From Bacillota bacterium (lineage in GTDB: Bacteria; Bacillota; Clostridia; Oscillospirales; Ruminococcaceae), in contig JAEYXR010000110.1 of assembly GCA_023431215.1 (NCBI GenBank), positions 1 through 26,097 on the forward strand: a stretch of DNA of 26,097 bases, written 5' to 3'. The notes under the pieces were generated by a model. That model searched no databases and was not told where the DNA came from. It was given only the letters and a program-made list of their open reading frames with translations. Each line of letters opens with the position of its first letter. Position 1 is the stretch's first letter. The position numbers were made by a program, and so were the translations under genes. Positions 1-6,740 of this stretch are shown in pieces.

Positions 1-565
1 CCCACCGTACAACCGCACACCCCAGCACCTTGCACACCAGCACCTGAGTAAGACGGCTTAACTCTACATTTTCCAGAAGGCCGTCTGCCTGCACACGCAG
101 CTCCACAATTTCTACCCTGCCTTTGCCAAAGGTTTCCCGCTTTAAAAAGCCGGGAAACTGCAAAAGCCGTAAAATCTCCTGTGCTGCGGCGCGTTCAGGA
201 TTAATGGTAAGAGAAAGCCCAAAATCCTCCTGCATAGAAAAAATCTGCTCCAAATATTCCGGGCTGCGCACCCGGGCAATGGTATGCAACAAGGGGTTCA
301 TATTGCGGGCTGTCAGGCAGCACAGTAAATTAATCTCATCGGCACTGGTGGCTGCAATCAGCAGCTCGGCATCCTCAACCTTGGCGTTGCGTAAGGTAGA
401 CATTGTGGCACAGTTGCCTTGTACGGTCATAACGTCACATTTATGCAGGCTTTGTTCCAGAACCCTCTGGTTGGAATCTATCACCACCAGCTCATGTCCT
501 TCGTGTGCCAATTGTCGTGTCAGAGCCAGCCCTACTTTTCCATCACCTGCTATGATGATTTTCAT
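1..565 (-). CDS. trkA: TrkA-type potassium uptake regulator, NAD-binding N-terminus (partial, C-terminus off window)
   Basis: This is the cytoplasmic regulatory subunit of a Trk/Ktr K+ uptake system. Such proteins bind NAD(H) or ATP and gate a TrkH-type channel. The reading frame is open to the window edge and gives about 188 residues. It begins MKIIIAGDGKVGLALTRQL, which contains the Rossmann glycine motif G-D-G-K-V-G (residues 7-12). An acidic residue (VVID, about residue 30) closes the second beta strand as expected for NAD binding. The later text LIAATSADEINLLCCLTARN is typical of RCK/TrkA-N domains. The start ATG at 563-565 is preceded by an AGGAGG site (GCAGGAGGATGAG). The TrkA-C domain and any neighbouring trkH lie outside the window. 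The family call is firm; whether it pairs with TrkH or KtrB cannot be seen. Confidence 0.9.
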   Translation of the reverse strand, partial: MKIIIAGDGKVGLALTRQLAHEGHELVVIDSNQRVLEQSLHKCDVMTVQGNCATMSTLRNAKVEDAELLIAATSADEINLLCCLTARNMNPLLHTIARVRSPEYLEQIFSMQEDFGLSLTINPERAAAQEILRLLQFPGFLKRETFGKGRVEIVELRVQADGLLENVELSRLTQVLVCKVLGCAVVRW

Positions 566-612
566 CTCATCCTCCTGCTTTAGCCGAGATAATATCCTCG
601 GTGTTGATTACC

Positions 613-642
613 CTTATAGAACAAAAAATTGGGTTTTATCAA
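613..642 (-). promoter_or_regulatory. Candidate trkA promoter
   Basis: Read on the minus strand, TTGATA (637-642) is followed after 18 nt by TATAAG (613-618), about 47 nt upstream of the trkA start. The elements are moderate matches in an AT-rich stretch, so this is only a candidate. Confidence 0.35.
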
Positions 643-839
643 AAAACAGTGCTGCTTTTTGATATGCACTTCCGTTGTTAGCTCTTATTCTCTAAAGGTA
701 TACGTTTATTATGATAACATACCTAAATTTTTTAGACAATATCTTATTTTATACGACATTTTTATATCGATACAAACCCATCAATTTTTGTTTAATGTCC
801 GTACTTTTGGACAGCCTTTGTGATTTGTTTGGCCTTTTG

Positions 840-868
840 TTGACTTACCAAAGTATCCATGCTACTAT
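840..868 (+). promoter_or_regulatory. Sigma-A-type promoter of the SOS-controlled small gene
   Basis: TTGACT (840-845) and TACTAT (863-868) are separated by exactly 17 nt and point toward the 66-residue gene at 1070. A LexA-type palindrome starts four bases after the -10 element, where a bound repressor would block transcription initiation. Confidence 0.7.
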
Positions 869-872
869 AAAT

Positions 873-890
873 TTAGAACATACGTTCTAA
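873..890 (+). promoter_or_regulatory. LexA (SOS) box
   Basis: The sequence TTAGAACATACGTTCTAA contains the core GAAC-N4-GTTC of the Gram-positive LexA/DinR operator (consensus GAACATATGTTC), with one deviation in the central bases. The outer TTA/TAA also pair, giving a near-perfect 18-bp palindrome. It lies at the expected transcription start of the promoter at 840-868. The strong consensus match and its placement make an SOS operator the best reading. LexA itself is not encoded in the window. Confidence 0.8.
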
Positions 891-909
891 CAGGAGCCGT
901 TACCCTGTT

Positions 910-1017
910 ATGCCTTTGCCGTTCTTCTCCCTTGGAGCGGCTTTGCCATTTGTTCCATATGGGCAGTACAGTCAAGCAACAAAGACCTATTATGCTGCCC
1001 AAAACTTGGTACAATAA
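910..1017 (+). CDS. Possible 35-residue leader peptide ORF
   Basis: An ATG at 910 opens a 36-codon frame (MPLPFFSLGAALPF...QNLVQ, stop TAA 1015-1017) inside the SOS transcript, before the main gene. An AGGAG occurs at 892-896, 13 nt upstream, which is longer than usual for initiation. The N-terminal half is hydrophobic. It resembles no family I know and may be untranslated leader. It is listed because it would be the first frame on an SOS-induced RNA. Confidence 0.2.
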   Translation: MPLPFFSLGAALPFVPYGQYSQATKTYYAAQNLVQ

Positions 1018-1069
1018 GCGCCCCCAGGCACATGTACCAAATGAGCATAAGACAACGGAGGATTTTAAG

Positions 1070-1270
1070 ATGAGCGACCTTATCACCTTAGCTCAGGAGT
1101 ACGAGCAGTCGGCCAACCTGCTGGAGCATCGCCTCAATCAATTAAAAAGCGAAGCACCGGGTGTTCGGGGGCTGGAGGCTCTTAAGCTTCAAAAGCGCAT
1201 GGAAACACTCACCGCCGAACTGTATCATACTCGAAAAATGAGAGCATATCTGCTAAACTACTATAGCTGA
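1070..1270 (+). CDS. Small coiled-coil-like protein, putatively SOS-induced
   Basis: This gene encodes 66 residues, starting MSDLITLAQEYEQSANLLEH. The start ATG at 1070 is chosen because GGAGGA lies 8 nt upstream; the longer upstream extension of the same frame (from 932) has no ribosome site and an unconvincing composition. The protein is soluble, charged and largely helical by composition. Heptad-like Leu spacing is seen through residues 5-60, and it ends in an aromatic LLNYYS tail. There is no signal peptide or membrane segment. I recognise no named family. The gene stands alone between a LexA-box promoter and a strong terminator, so it appears monocistronic and under SOS control. Small SOS proteins in Firmicutes include division inhibitors such as YneA, but this one lacks the transmembrane helix and LysM domain of YneA, so that role should not be assumed. 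Confidence 0.75.
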   Translation: MSDLITLAQEYEQSANLLEHRLNQLKSEAPGVRGLEALKLQKRMETLTAELYHTRKMRAYLLNYYS

Positions 1271-1271
1271 A

Positions 1272-1309
1272 AGAATCAGGAGGAGTTTTTGCTCCTCCTG
1301 ATTCTTTTG
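1272..1309 (+). terminator. Intrinsic terminator after the SOS gene
   Basis: A perfect 14-bp stem (1272-1285 with 1292-1305, arms AGAATCAGGAGGAG and complement) with a 6-nt loop is followed by a short T run. It begins two bases after the stop codon of the small gene. Confidence 0.88.
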
Positions 1310-1311
1310 TG

Positions 1312-1340
1312 TTGACAACTGCTACAACACGTAGTATATT
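1312..1340 (+). promoter_or_regulatory. Promoter of blaI operon
   Basis: TTGACA (1312-1317), a 17-nt spacer and TATATT (1335-1340) form a near-consensus vegetative promoter 42 nt upstream of the blaI start. It overlaps one BlaI-like operator and is followed directly by a second. Confidence 0.85.
1322..1334 (+). promoter_or_regulatory. BlaI-type operator, copy 1
   Basis: CTACAACACGTAG is a dyad with CTAC/GTAG arms, located in the -35/-10 spacer. It differs from the second copy (1348-1360) only in two central positions. BlaI/MecI repressors bind TACA...TGTA-type dyads, so this is a likely autoregulatory site. Confidence 0.7.
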
Positions 1341-1347
1341 AAAGCTA

Positions 1348-1360
1348 CTACAACTTGTAG
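1348..1360 (+). promoter_or_regulatory. BlaI-type operator, copy 2
   Basis: CTACAACTTGTAG contains TACA-N3-TGTA, the better of the two dyads. It sits just after the -10 box, over the likely transcription start. Its centre is 26 bp from copy 1, so two dimers could bind in register. Confidence 0.75.
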
Positions 1361-1381
1361 CAGTTTATAGGAGGTACCACT

Positions 1382-1765
1382 ATGAACAAACCCGCAAAAT
1401 TGTCTGAAACAGAGCTAGAGGTCATGGAGGTAATGTGGAATCAAAAGCCTCCGGTTACTGTCTCTCATCTTCTGCAAATTTTTAAAGAGGAAAAAGGCTG
1501 GAAAACTTCCACCCTTTCTACACTGCTGGCCAGACTGATGGAAAAGGGTTATTTAACCAAAACCCTGCTGGGAAAGGTCAATCAGTATACCCCCATCATC
1601 ACCCGCCAGCAGCATCAAAACCTAACTACCCGGGCTTTCTTGGAGGATGTGCATCGTGGCAGTGTTAAAAGCTTTTTGGCCTCTTTGGCTGATGATGAGC
1701 TGACAAACCAAGAGCTAGAAGAACTGAAAACGTGGTTTCAACAAAAATATGAGGAAAAGCCATGA
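1382..1765 (+). CDS. blaI: BlaI/MecI/CopY family transcriptional repressor
   Basis: This is a 127-residue winged-helix repressor of the BlaI/MecI family, of usual length. It begins MNKPAKLSETELEVMEVMWN; the motif LSxxELEVMxxxW is characteristic. The recognition region KTSTLSTLLARLMEKGYLTK spans about residues 40-60. A C-terminal dimerisation helix region follows (EDVHRGSVKSFLASLADD), which in BlaI is where the partner protease cleaves. The start is supported by AGGAGG at 1369-1374. Its stop overlaps the M56 gene by 4 nt (ATGA), so the two are translationally coupled. Two operator-like dyads on its own promoter indicate autorepression relieved by the downstream protease. Confidence 0.93.
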   Translation: MNKPAKLSETELEVMEVMWNQKPPVTVSHLLQIFKEEKGWKTSTLSTLLARLMEKGYLTKTLLGKVNQYTPIITRQQHQNLTTRAFLEDVHRGSVKSFLASLADDELTNQELEELKTWFQQKYEEKP

Positions 1766-3465
1766 GTATGAAGATACTACAAGTGCTGTTCCATGCAACA
1801 GCGACAGGTTCTTTTGTTTTACTGCTGCTCTGCCTGTTTGCACCCTTGGCTGACCGCTATCTTACTAAAACCTGGCAGTATCGGGCTCTGCTTGTTCCAT
1901 CTCTATTATTTTTAGGGGTTGGTGGTTTCATTCCAAAATCTTTAGCACCCACAGTGCCTATGGCTACTGTTGCATTACCCCCTACTATGGTTGCCACACA
2001 GGCTCCCCTTCCCCCACCGCCAGATGCCCCTGTCTTTTCTGTCTTACCCTTTGCTGACCCTGCATCACTGCTCATATGGTTATGGTTTTCCATTGCTGTT
2101 GTTTTATTTGTGGGGAGACTTGCAAACTATCTGCAGCTTCGCCGCAGTCTAATCAAAAGTGGTGTTTTTATAACACAACCAAGCGGCAGTGCAACACCTG
2201 TCCTCCGCACCAGTCTTGTCAGCACCCCTATGGCGGCAGGGCTTTTTCACCCCGCTATCTTTCTGCCGGAGGTTGCTTTTTCTGCCGAGGAGACACAGAT
2301 GATTCTGTCCCATGAGACAGCGCATATCCGCCGTGGAGATTTGTGGCTAAAGGCACTAAGTCTGGTCTGCCTAAGTATTCACTGGTTTAACCCTTTTGCC
2401 TATTTGCTGGTACGGCGCATGGATTCTTTGTGTGAGGAGTCTTGCGATGAATATGTTACAGCAAATATGACCACCGCACAACGTAAAATTTACGGCAATA
2501 CTATTTTGCGCGTGTTGTCCTACCGCAACCATGTAAAGTGTGTGTTATGTGCCCCTATGAGTAGTGGGGCCAAGGAGGTCAAAAGGAGATTACACCGAAT
2601 TATGACTTTTAAAACGATAAGTAAACGTAAGCTGTTTTTGTCCCTTGTATTATTACTTGTTGTGGCCGCTTTGGGTCTTCTTTGCGCATGGTCATTAACC
2701 CCACAAGACTCCAAACAGCTACCCGAGACACAAACCAAGAACACCTTGTCTCAAAATGTCCCTCCCCCTGCTGCAGACAATAGCTCCTTGGTTGGCATTG
2801 TGCCCCAAAGCCAAGACCTTGTGAAGGAGGAGACCTACGAGGAAGCCATCCCCTTTGAACAGGAGCTACAGTACAGCGATGAATTTTTTTCGGATTACCG
2901 GGCTATCTTAGTCCCCGGTAAGGAGGGCCTAAAGCGTATTACGGCCCGCCGAACCTACCGTGACGGAGAGGTTATTTTTACCGAGATTTTGTCAGAGGAA
3001 GTCTTGGTTTCTCCCATAACAGAAAAACAAATGGTGGGAACCCTTACTTCGGAGCCCACTGCTACGGACGAAGTGTTGCTGAACGCTTTTGTGTGGCCGG
3101 TAGACGGTGGATATCTTTCTGCCGGCTTTAACAGCTACCCAGGGCACACCGGTTTGGATATTGCTGCAAAAGCAGGTACTCCTGTGCTGGCAGCCCGGGG
3201 CGGCACCGTGATGTATGTGGATGAACACTCCGTCTGGCCTTATGGCAAACGAATTGACATTAACCACGGAGATGGCTGGATAACCCGTTATGCCCAGCTA
3301 AACTCCATTAACGTGGCAGAGGGTGACAAGGTGGTGCAAGGGCAACAGATCGGTGGTGTGGGCCGCACCGGCAACGCTACAGGCAACCACCTGCACTTTG
3401 AAATCCGCTATCAAGACGGTTCGTTAGACCCCGCCAATTATATTGGCACCAAGGCTCCGGAGTAA
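1762..3465 (+). CDS. M56 (BlaR1-like) membrane metalloprotease fused to G5 and M23 peptidase domains
   Basis: This 567-residue membrane protein is the expected partner that inactivates the adjacent repressor. The N-terminal part (about 1-312) is the M56/BlaR1 unit. It has several hydrophobic helices, the zinc motif HETAH at 184-188, and the downstream CEESCDEYV region (about 224-232) that supplies the third ligand. A last transmembrane helix lies near 291-312. Instead of a penicillin-binding sensor, the outer part holds a G5-like domain (about 357-427, ending ...SPITEKQMVGT). This is followed by an M23/LytM endopeptidase domain with HTGLD (462-466) and HLHFE (543-547), so the zinc ligands H462, D466 and H545 are intact. 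M23 enzymes cut peptidoglycan cross-bridges and G5 domains associate with cell-wall proteins. The gene overlaps blaI by 4 nt. Inference: it senses or acts on the wall rather than binding beta-lactams directly. The signal is unknown. Confidence 0.88.
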   Translation: MSMKILQVLFHATATGSFVLLLLCLFAPLADRYLTKTWQYRALLVPSLLFLGVGGFIPKSLAPTVPMATVALPPTMVATQAPLPPPPDAPVFSVLPFADPASLLIWLWFSIAVVLFVGRLANYLQLRRSLIKSGVFITQPSGSATPVLRTSLVSTPMAAGLFHPAIFLPEVAFSAEETQMILSHETAHIRRGDLWLKALSLVCLSIHWFNPFAYLLVRRMDSLCEESCDEYVTANMTTAQRKIYGNTILRVLSYRNHVKCVLCAPMSSGAKEVKRRLHRIMTFKTISKRKLFLSLVLLLVVAALGLLCAWSLTPQDSKQLPETQTKNTLSQNVPPPAADNSSLVGIVPQSQDLVKEETYEEAIPFEQELQYSDEFFSDYRAILVPGKEGLKRITARRTYRDGEVIFTEILSEEVLVSPITEKQMVGTLTSEPTATDEVLLNAFVWPVDGGYLSAGFNSYPGHTGLDIAAKAGTPVLAARGGTVMYVDEHSVWPYGKRIDINHGDGWITRYAQLNSINVAEGDKVVQGQQIGGVGRTGNATGNHLHFEIRYQDGSLDPANYIGTKAPE

Positions 3466-3500
3466 CGCCCACTCAAGGGATTACAGACACAAACGCCAAA

Positions 3501-3535
3501 AAAGCCCCAGCGGAAGCAACTTCCGCTGGGGCTTT
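3501..3535. terminator. Bidirectional intrinsic terminator
   Basis: A perfect 16-bp stem (3501-3516 with 3520-3535, AAAGCCCCAGCGGAAG and its complement) closes a 3-nt loop. Read on plus it ends GGGGCTTTTG; read on minus it ends GGGGCTTTTTT. It lies between the convergent M56 gene and phoR and can serve both. Confidence 0.9.
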
Positions 3536-3553
3536 TGTTATTGGTTTTGCGCT

Positions 3554-5245
3554 TTATTGGCTTAGGAGTAGTTCCACAATAAAGGTGCTGCCTTTGCCCA
3601 AAGTACTTTCCAGCCGTACCACGCCACCCAGCTGCTCGGCAATGTGCTTTACAATAGACAACCCCAGCCCAGTACCTCCGGTCTGCTTGCTTCGGCTTTT
3701 ATCCACACGGTAAAAACGCTCAAACACCCGTGCCCAGGCTTCTTGAGGAATGCCGATGCCCGTGTCGGTAACTCGCAGTATTGCCTTATTGTCCTGCTTT
3801 TCTACCGAAATTGCCACAGAGCCGCCCTCTTTGTTATACTTGACTGCGTTGTCCACCAGGTTTGCTACCAGCTCCCGCAGTAGTGAGGGCACCGTCAGTA
3901 CCGAGAAGCTCTCGCCGGTGACACTGATGGTTACCTGACGCTTTTGTGCCGCTGTGGCCAGCCCCTCTGCCACACTGCTGCACAGCGCCAGCAAATCAGC
4001 CTCATCCTTGGGCATTTCATGGTGTTCATCCAAGCTGCTGAGACGAATGATGTCGTCTATAAGCCCCAACAGGCGGGATGCCTCGGCAGTAATGCGCCCT
4101 GCAAAATTTTTTACATCCTCGGTGCTTTGTGCCATACCGGTTTGAATGACCTCGGCATAGCCCGAAATGGCCGTCAGAGGAGTTTTTAGCTCATGAGAAA
4201 CATTTGCCGAAAATTCACGGCGCATCTGCTCGCTCTTTTGCTCCTGGGTAACGTCCATAATGAACAAAATAACACCGTTTATTACCTGATTCCTTAAAAC
4301 CGGGCTCATCATCATACGGCAGATACGGCCACCGCATTGAATAATGCTGCTGTAATCCTTGCCCTCAAGGGCTCCGTCTACCCCCTCTTTTAAACGGGGA
4401 TCCCGGCTAAGGCAAAGGATGTTGTTTCCTGTATAGTTCCAGTGGCCGGCGTCAAACAGGTCCAACGCAGCGGGGTTTACGGAAAGAATATTTTTTTGGG
4501 CGTCTATCAGCACCAGGCCCTCCTGCATATTGCCGGTAATGTCTGCAATGGTATCCCGTTCCTGACGTAGTTTTTCCATTTGCCGCCGCAGCTCGCTTTT
4601 TTGTCGCCGGATGGTGGTGACAAAGGGGGTCAGCTCCTCATAATAATCCTCCGGCAGGTTTTCCGTGTTGTTTTCCAGCTCACGGCCTATTTTCTCCACA
4701 GGTTTCAGCATGTACCTGGTATAATAAGAGGCTGCCCACATGCTGATGCCCCACAGCAGCAAAAACACCAGTATCAGCGGTAATATTACCACACCCAGCA
4801 GTGCCGCCACACTGTTTCGCCGCACTGAGATTCTTAAAATATTGCCATCCGATAATCTGCGGGCGCAATAATAAGTGGCCTCACCCAAGGTAGGAGAGCG
4901 TCTTACGCTTTCTCCCTGTCCCTTGTCGATGGCGTCTATCACTTCCGGCCTGTCTGCGTGATTTTCCATGGTGGCCGCCGCTCCCCGGGTATCCAGTAGA
5001 ACAGTTCCATCCGGAGCAATAAGCGTCACCCTGTTTTCAGAGGTTTGCCCCGGCAGGGCAGACAAATAGCTCATCATATCCTCTTCTCTGGAAGCAGAAA
5101 AAGCGATGACGGCACATTGCTCTCTTAAATCGGTCTGAACCCGAGAGGAATATACATCCCAAAATACCCAGGTGCTGAGTAAAACAGCCATCAAAGCTGC
5201 TCCTGCCGAAATAATACAAAAGCCCCGGAACATCTTTTTTTTCAT
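3554..5245 (-). CDS. phoR: Phosphate-regulon sensor histidine kinase
   Basis: This is a 563-residue membrane sensor kinase that autophosphorylates and passes the phosphate to the PhoP encoded just upstream. The first transmembrane helix is at about 9-30. An extracytoplasmic loop spans about 31-145, and the second helix is at about 146-172. A HAMP-like linker follows, then a PAS domain (about 232-335). The HisKA H-box ANVSHELKTPLTAISGY carries the phosphoacceptor H351. The ATPase boxes are N (LVDNAVKYNKEGG, about 463-475), G1 (DTGIGI, 494-499) and G2 (GTGLGLSIV, 524-532). The ATG start overlaps the phoP stop by 4 nt, so translation is coupled. PhoR identity rests on the domain order and on the pst-phoU-phoP context. 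It is the last gene of the phosphate cluster and is followed by a strong terminator. Confidence 0.93.
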   Translation of the reverse strand: MKKKMFRGFCIISAGAALMAVLLSTWVFWDVYSSRVQTDLREQCAVIAFSASREEDMMSYLSALPGQTSENRVTLIAPDGTVLLDTRGAAATMENHADRPEVIDAIDKGQGESVRRSPTLGEATYYCARRLSDGNILRISVRRNSVAALLGVVILPLILVFLLLWGISMWAASYYTRYMLKPVEKIGRELENNTENLPEDYYEELTPFVTTIRRQKSELRRQMEKLRQERDTIADITGNMQEGLVLIDAQKNILSVNPAALDLFDAGHWNYTGNNILCLSRDPRLKEGVDGALEGKDYSSIIQCGGRICRMMMSPVLRNQVINGVILFIMDVTQEQKSEQMRREFSANVSHELKTPLTAISGYAEVIQTGMAQSTEDVKNFAGRITAEASRLLGLIDDIIRLSSLDEHHEMPKDEADLLALCSSVAEGLATAAQKRQVTISVTGESFSVLTVPSLLRELVANLVDNAVKYNKEGGSVAISVEKQDNKAILRVTDTGIGIPQEAWARVFERFYRVDKSRSKQTGGTGLGLSIVKHIAEQLGGVVRLESTLGKGSTFIVELLLSQ

Positions 5246-5946
5246 AGATGCTCTTCCTTTCCAGCCGTGAGTGTCAGTTTATAACCCACACCCCGCACGG
5301 TCTGAATACAATCTCCCCGATTCCCCAGCTTTTGGCGTAAGGATTTAATATGCATATCCACCGTACGGCTTTCGCCTTCAAAGTCAAACCCCCATACCGC
5401 CTCCATCAATTTGTCGCGGCTTAGGGCCAAATCACGGTTTCGAAGCAAAAAGGCCAGCAGCTCAAATTCCTTATAGGTCAGCACTACTTCTGTCCCATCC
5501 ACATGGGCCACACGCCTTGCCATATCCACAGAAATCCCGTCAGACTCCAGGATATTCTGTTTGCTTTCGGGCTCCGACATGGTGCGGCGCAACACTGCTC
5601 TTACCCTGGAAAGCAGCTCCATGACACCAAAGGGCTTGGCTACATAATCGTCGGCGCCACTGTCCAGGCCCTTCACCTTATCAAATTCGGTAGATTTGGC
5701 AGTGAGCAAAATAACAGGAAGACGGGCAAGCTCTGCGTCGGCACGGATTCGTGCCAAAATAGAAAGGCCGTCCTCGTCGGGCAGCATAATATCCAGCAGC
5801 AAAAGATCCGGCTTTGCTATTTTTGCAGCAGCAAAGAACTCACTGCCCCGCTCAAATCCCTGCACCTCAAAACCGCTGCTGCGCAGAGCGTATAAAGTCA
5901 GCTCCCGGATGCTCTCGTCATCCTCCACGCAATAAATTCTTTCCAT
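5242..5946 (-). CDS. phoP: PhoP/PhoB-type OmpR-family response regulator
   Basis: This 234-residue DNA-binding regulator is of typical length. The receiver domain (1-120) has the acidic pair DD at 9-10, phosphoacceptor D52 (LLLLDIMLPDEDG), the switch threonine T82 and K104 (YVAKPFG). The OmpR-type winged helix (about 135-230) shows LTYKEFELLAFLLRN and the recognition-helix stretch SRTVDMHIKSLRQKLG. The signature VRGVGYKL lies near the end. The start ATG at 5944-5946 has an AGGAGGAAAA site upstream. Once phosphorylated by PhoR under phosphate limitation it should activate promoters containing Pho boxes, such as the candidate upstream of pstS. There are 88 nt between it and phoU, with no obvious terminator. 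Confidence 0.93.
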   Translation of the reverse strand: MERIYCVEDDESIRELTLYALRSSGFEVQGFERGSEFFAAAKIAKPDLLLLDIMLPDEDGLSILARIRADAELARLPVILLTAKSTEFDKVKGLDSGADDYVAKPFGVMELLSRVRAVLRRTMSEPESKQNILESDGISVDMARRVAHVDGTEVVLTYKEFELLAFLLRNRDLALSRDKLMEAVWGFDFEGESRTVDMHIKSLRQKLGNRGDCIQTVRGVGYKLTLTAGKEEHL

Positions 5947-6034
5947 GTTTTTCCTCCTGTAGCAGGTGTGGTTTTATGCAATAAGAGGGTACGCCACACC
6001 ATATATGCAGTTTACCGGCTGCTGCCGAAACGCT

Positions 6035-6691
6035 TTAAATGATACGGGCGTCCTTATGAACACCGGTGATGGAAAATACCACCCATTCCGCAATGTTGGT
6101 GGCATGGTCGCCAATACGCTCCAAGTATTTTGCCACCATCAGCATATCCACCGCCTCGCTGCCGCTCTCACTCTTGTCCCTTATCAGGTCTATCAGCTCC
6201 TGGCGCACCCACGCAAACAGCTCATCTACCTGGTCGTCACGGGCAATTACCGCATTTGCAAGATCCAGGTCCTTACGGACATAGGCATCAATGCTGTCTT
6301 TGACCATGCCAATGGTAATTTGCGCCATACGGGGAATGTCCTCCAGGCCGCTCAGGTCACTGTTTTGAGGCAGCAAAAGCGTAATTTCCGAAATATCTGC
6401 CGCCTGGTCTCCAATACGCTCCATATCGGTAATCATCTTTAATGCGGTAGAAATTTTCCGCAAATCGGTTGCTACCGGCTGCTGTTGTAAAAGCAGCCGC
6501 AGGCAGCGGCGCTCAATGTCTTTTTCCTTTTCATCCACATTGGCATCAAAGGCAATGGCCTGCTGCGCCTGGGCGGCATCACGGTTGGTAAGTGCCTCAA
6601 CAGCGCTTACAATGGCATTTTCTATCAAGAGGCCCATCTCCATCAACTCACCATGGAGCAGCTCCAGCTCATTATCAAATCTATTTCTCAT
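6035..6691 (-). CDS. phoU: Phosphate transport/signalling coupler PhoU
   Basis: This 218-residue all-helical cytoplasmic protein is built of two PhoU repeats. Each repeat carries the acidic metal-cluster type sequence: MITDMERIGDQAADISE (about 86-102) and YLERIGDHATNIAEWV (about 189-204). The family start (M-R-NRFDNELELLHGELMEMG) is conserved. An AAAGGAAGGG site precedes the ATG. PhoU links the occupancy state of the Pst transporter to PhoR, keeping the kinase quiet when phosphate is plentiful. Its position between pstB and phoP is the classical one. Confidence 0.96.
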   Translation of the reverse strand: MRNRFDNELELLHGELMEMGLLIENAIVSAVEALTNRDAAQAQQAIAFDANVDEKEKDIERRCLRLLLQQQPVATDLRKISTALKMITDMERIGDQAADISEITLLLPQNSDLSGLEDIPRMAQITIGMVKDSIDAYVRKDLDLANAVIARDDQVDELFAWVRQELIDLIRDKSESGSEAVDMLMVAKYLERIGDHATNIAEWVVFSITGVHKDARII

Positions 6692-6740
6692 AGGTTGTTA
6701 CCCTTCCTTTATCAAAAGTGTGCCCAATGAATCTATAGCA

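Noticed and set aside
123..662. Plus-strand open frame across the trkA gene
   Set aside because: The minus strand encodes a clear TrkA Rossmann domain over the same bases; the plus frame has a Ser/Cys-rich shadow composition.
629..823. 64-codon plus-strand frame and a small TGTCC/GGACA hairpin (797-814)
   Set aside because: The frame has no ribosome site and AT-driven composition. The hairpin has only 5 bp with no T run, so it is not a terminator.
865..1086. Minus-strand 73-codon frame over the LexA region
   Set aside because: It would end in the LexA box/promoter and lacks a ribosome site; the regulatory reading of this DNA is much stronger.
3016..3465. Possibility that the M23 domain is a separate gene after a frameshifted blaR1
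   Set aside because: The frame is continuous from the M56 domain through G5 to M23, with no internal ribosome site or stop. It is a true fusion in this sequence.
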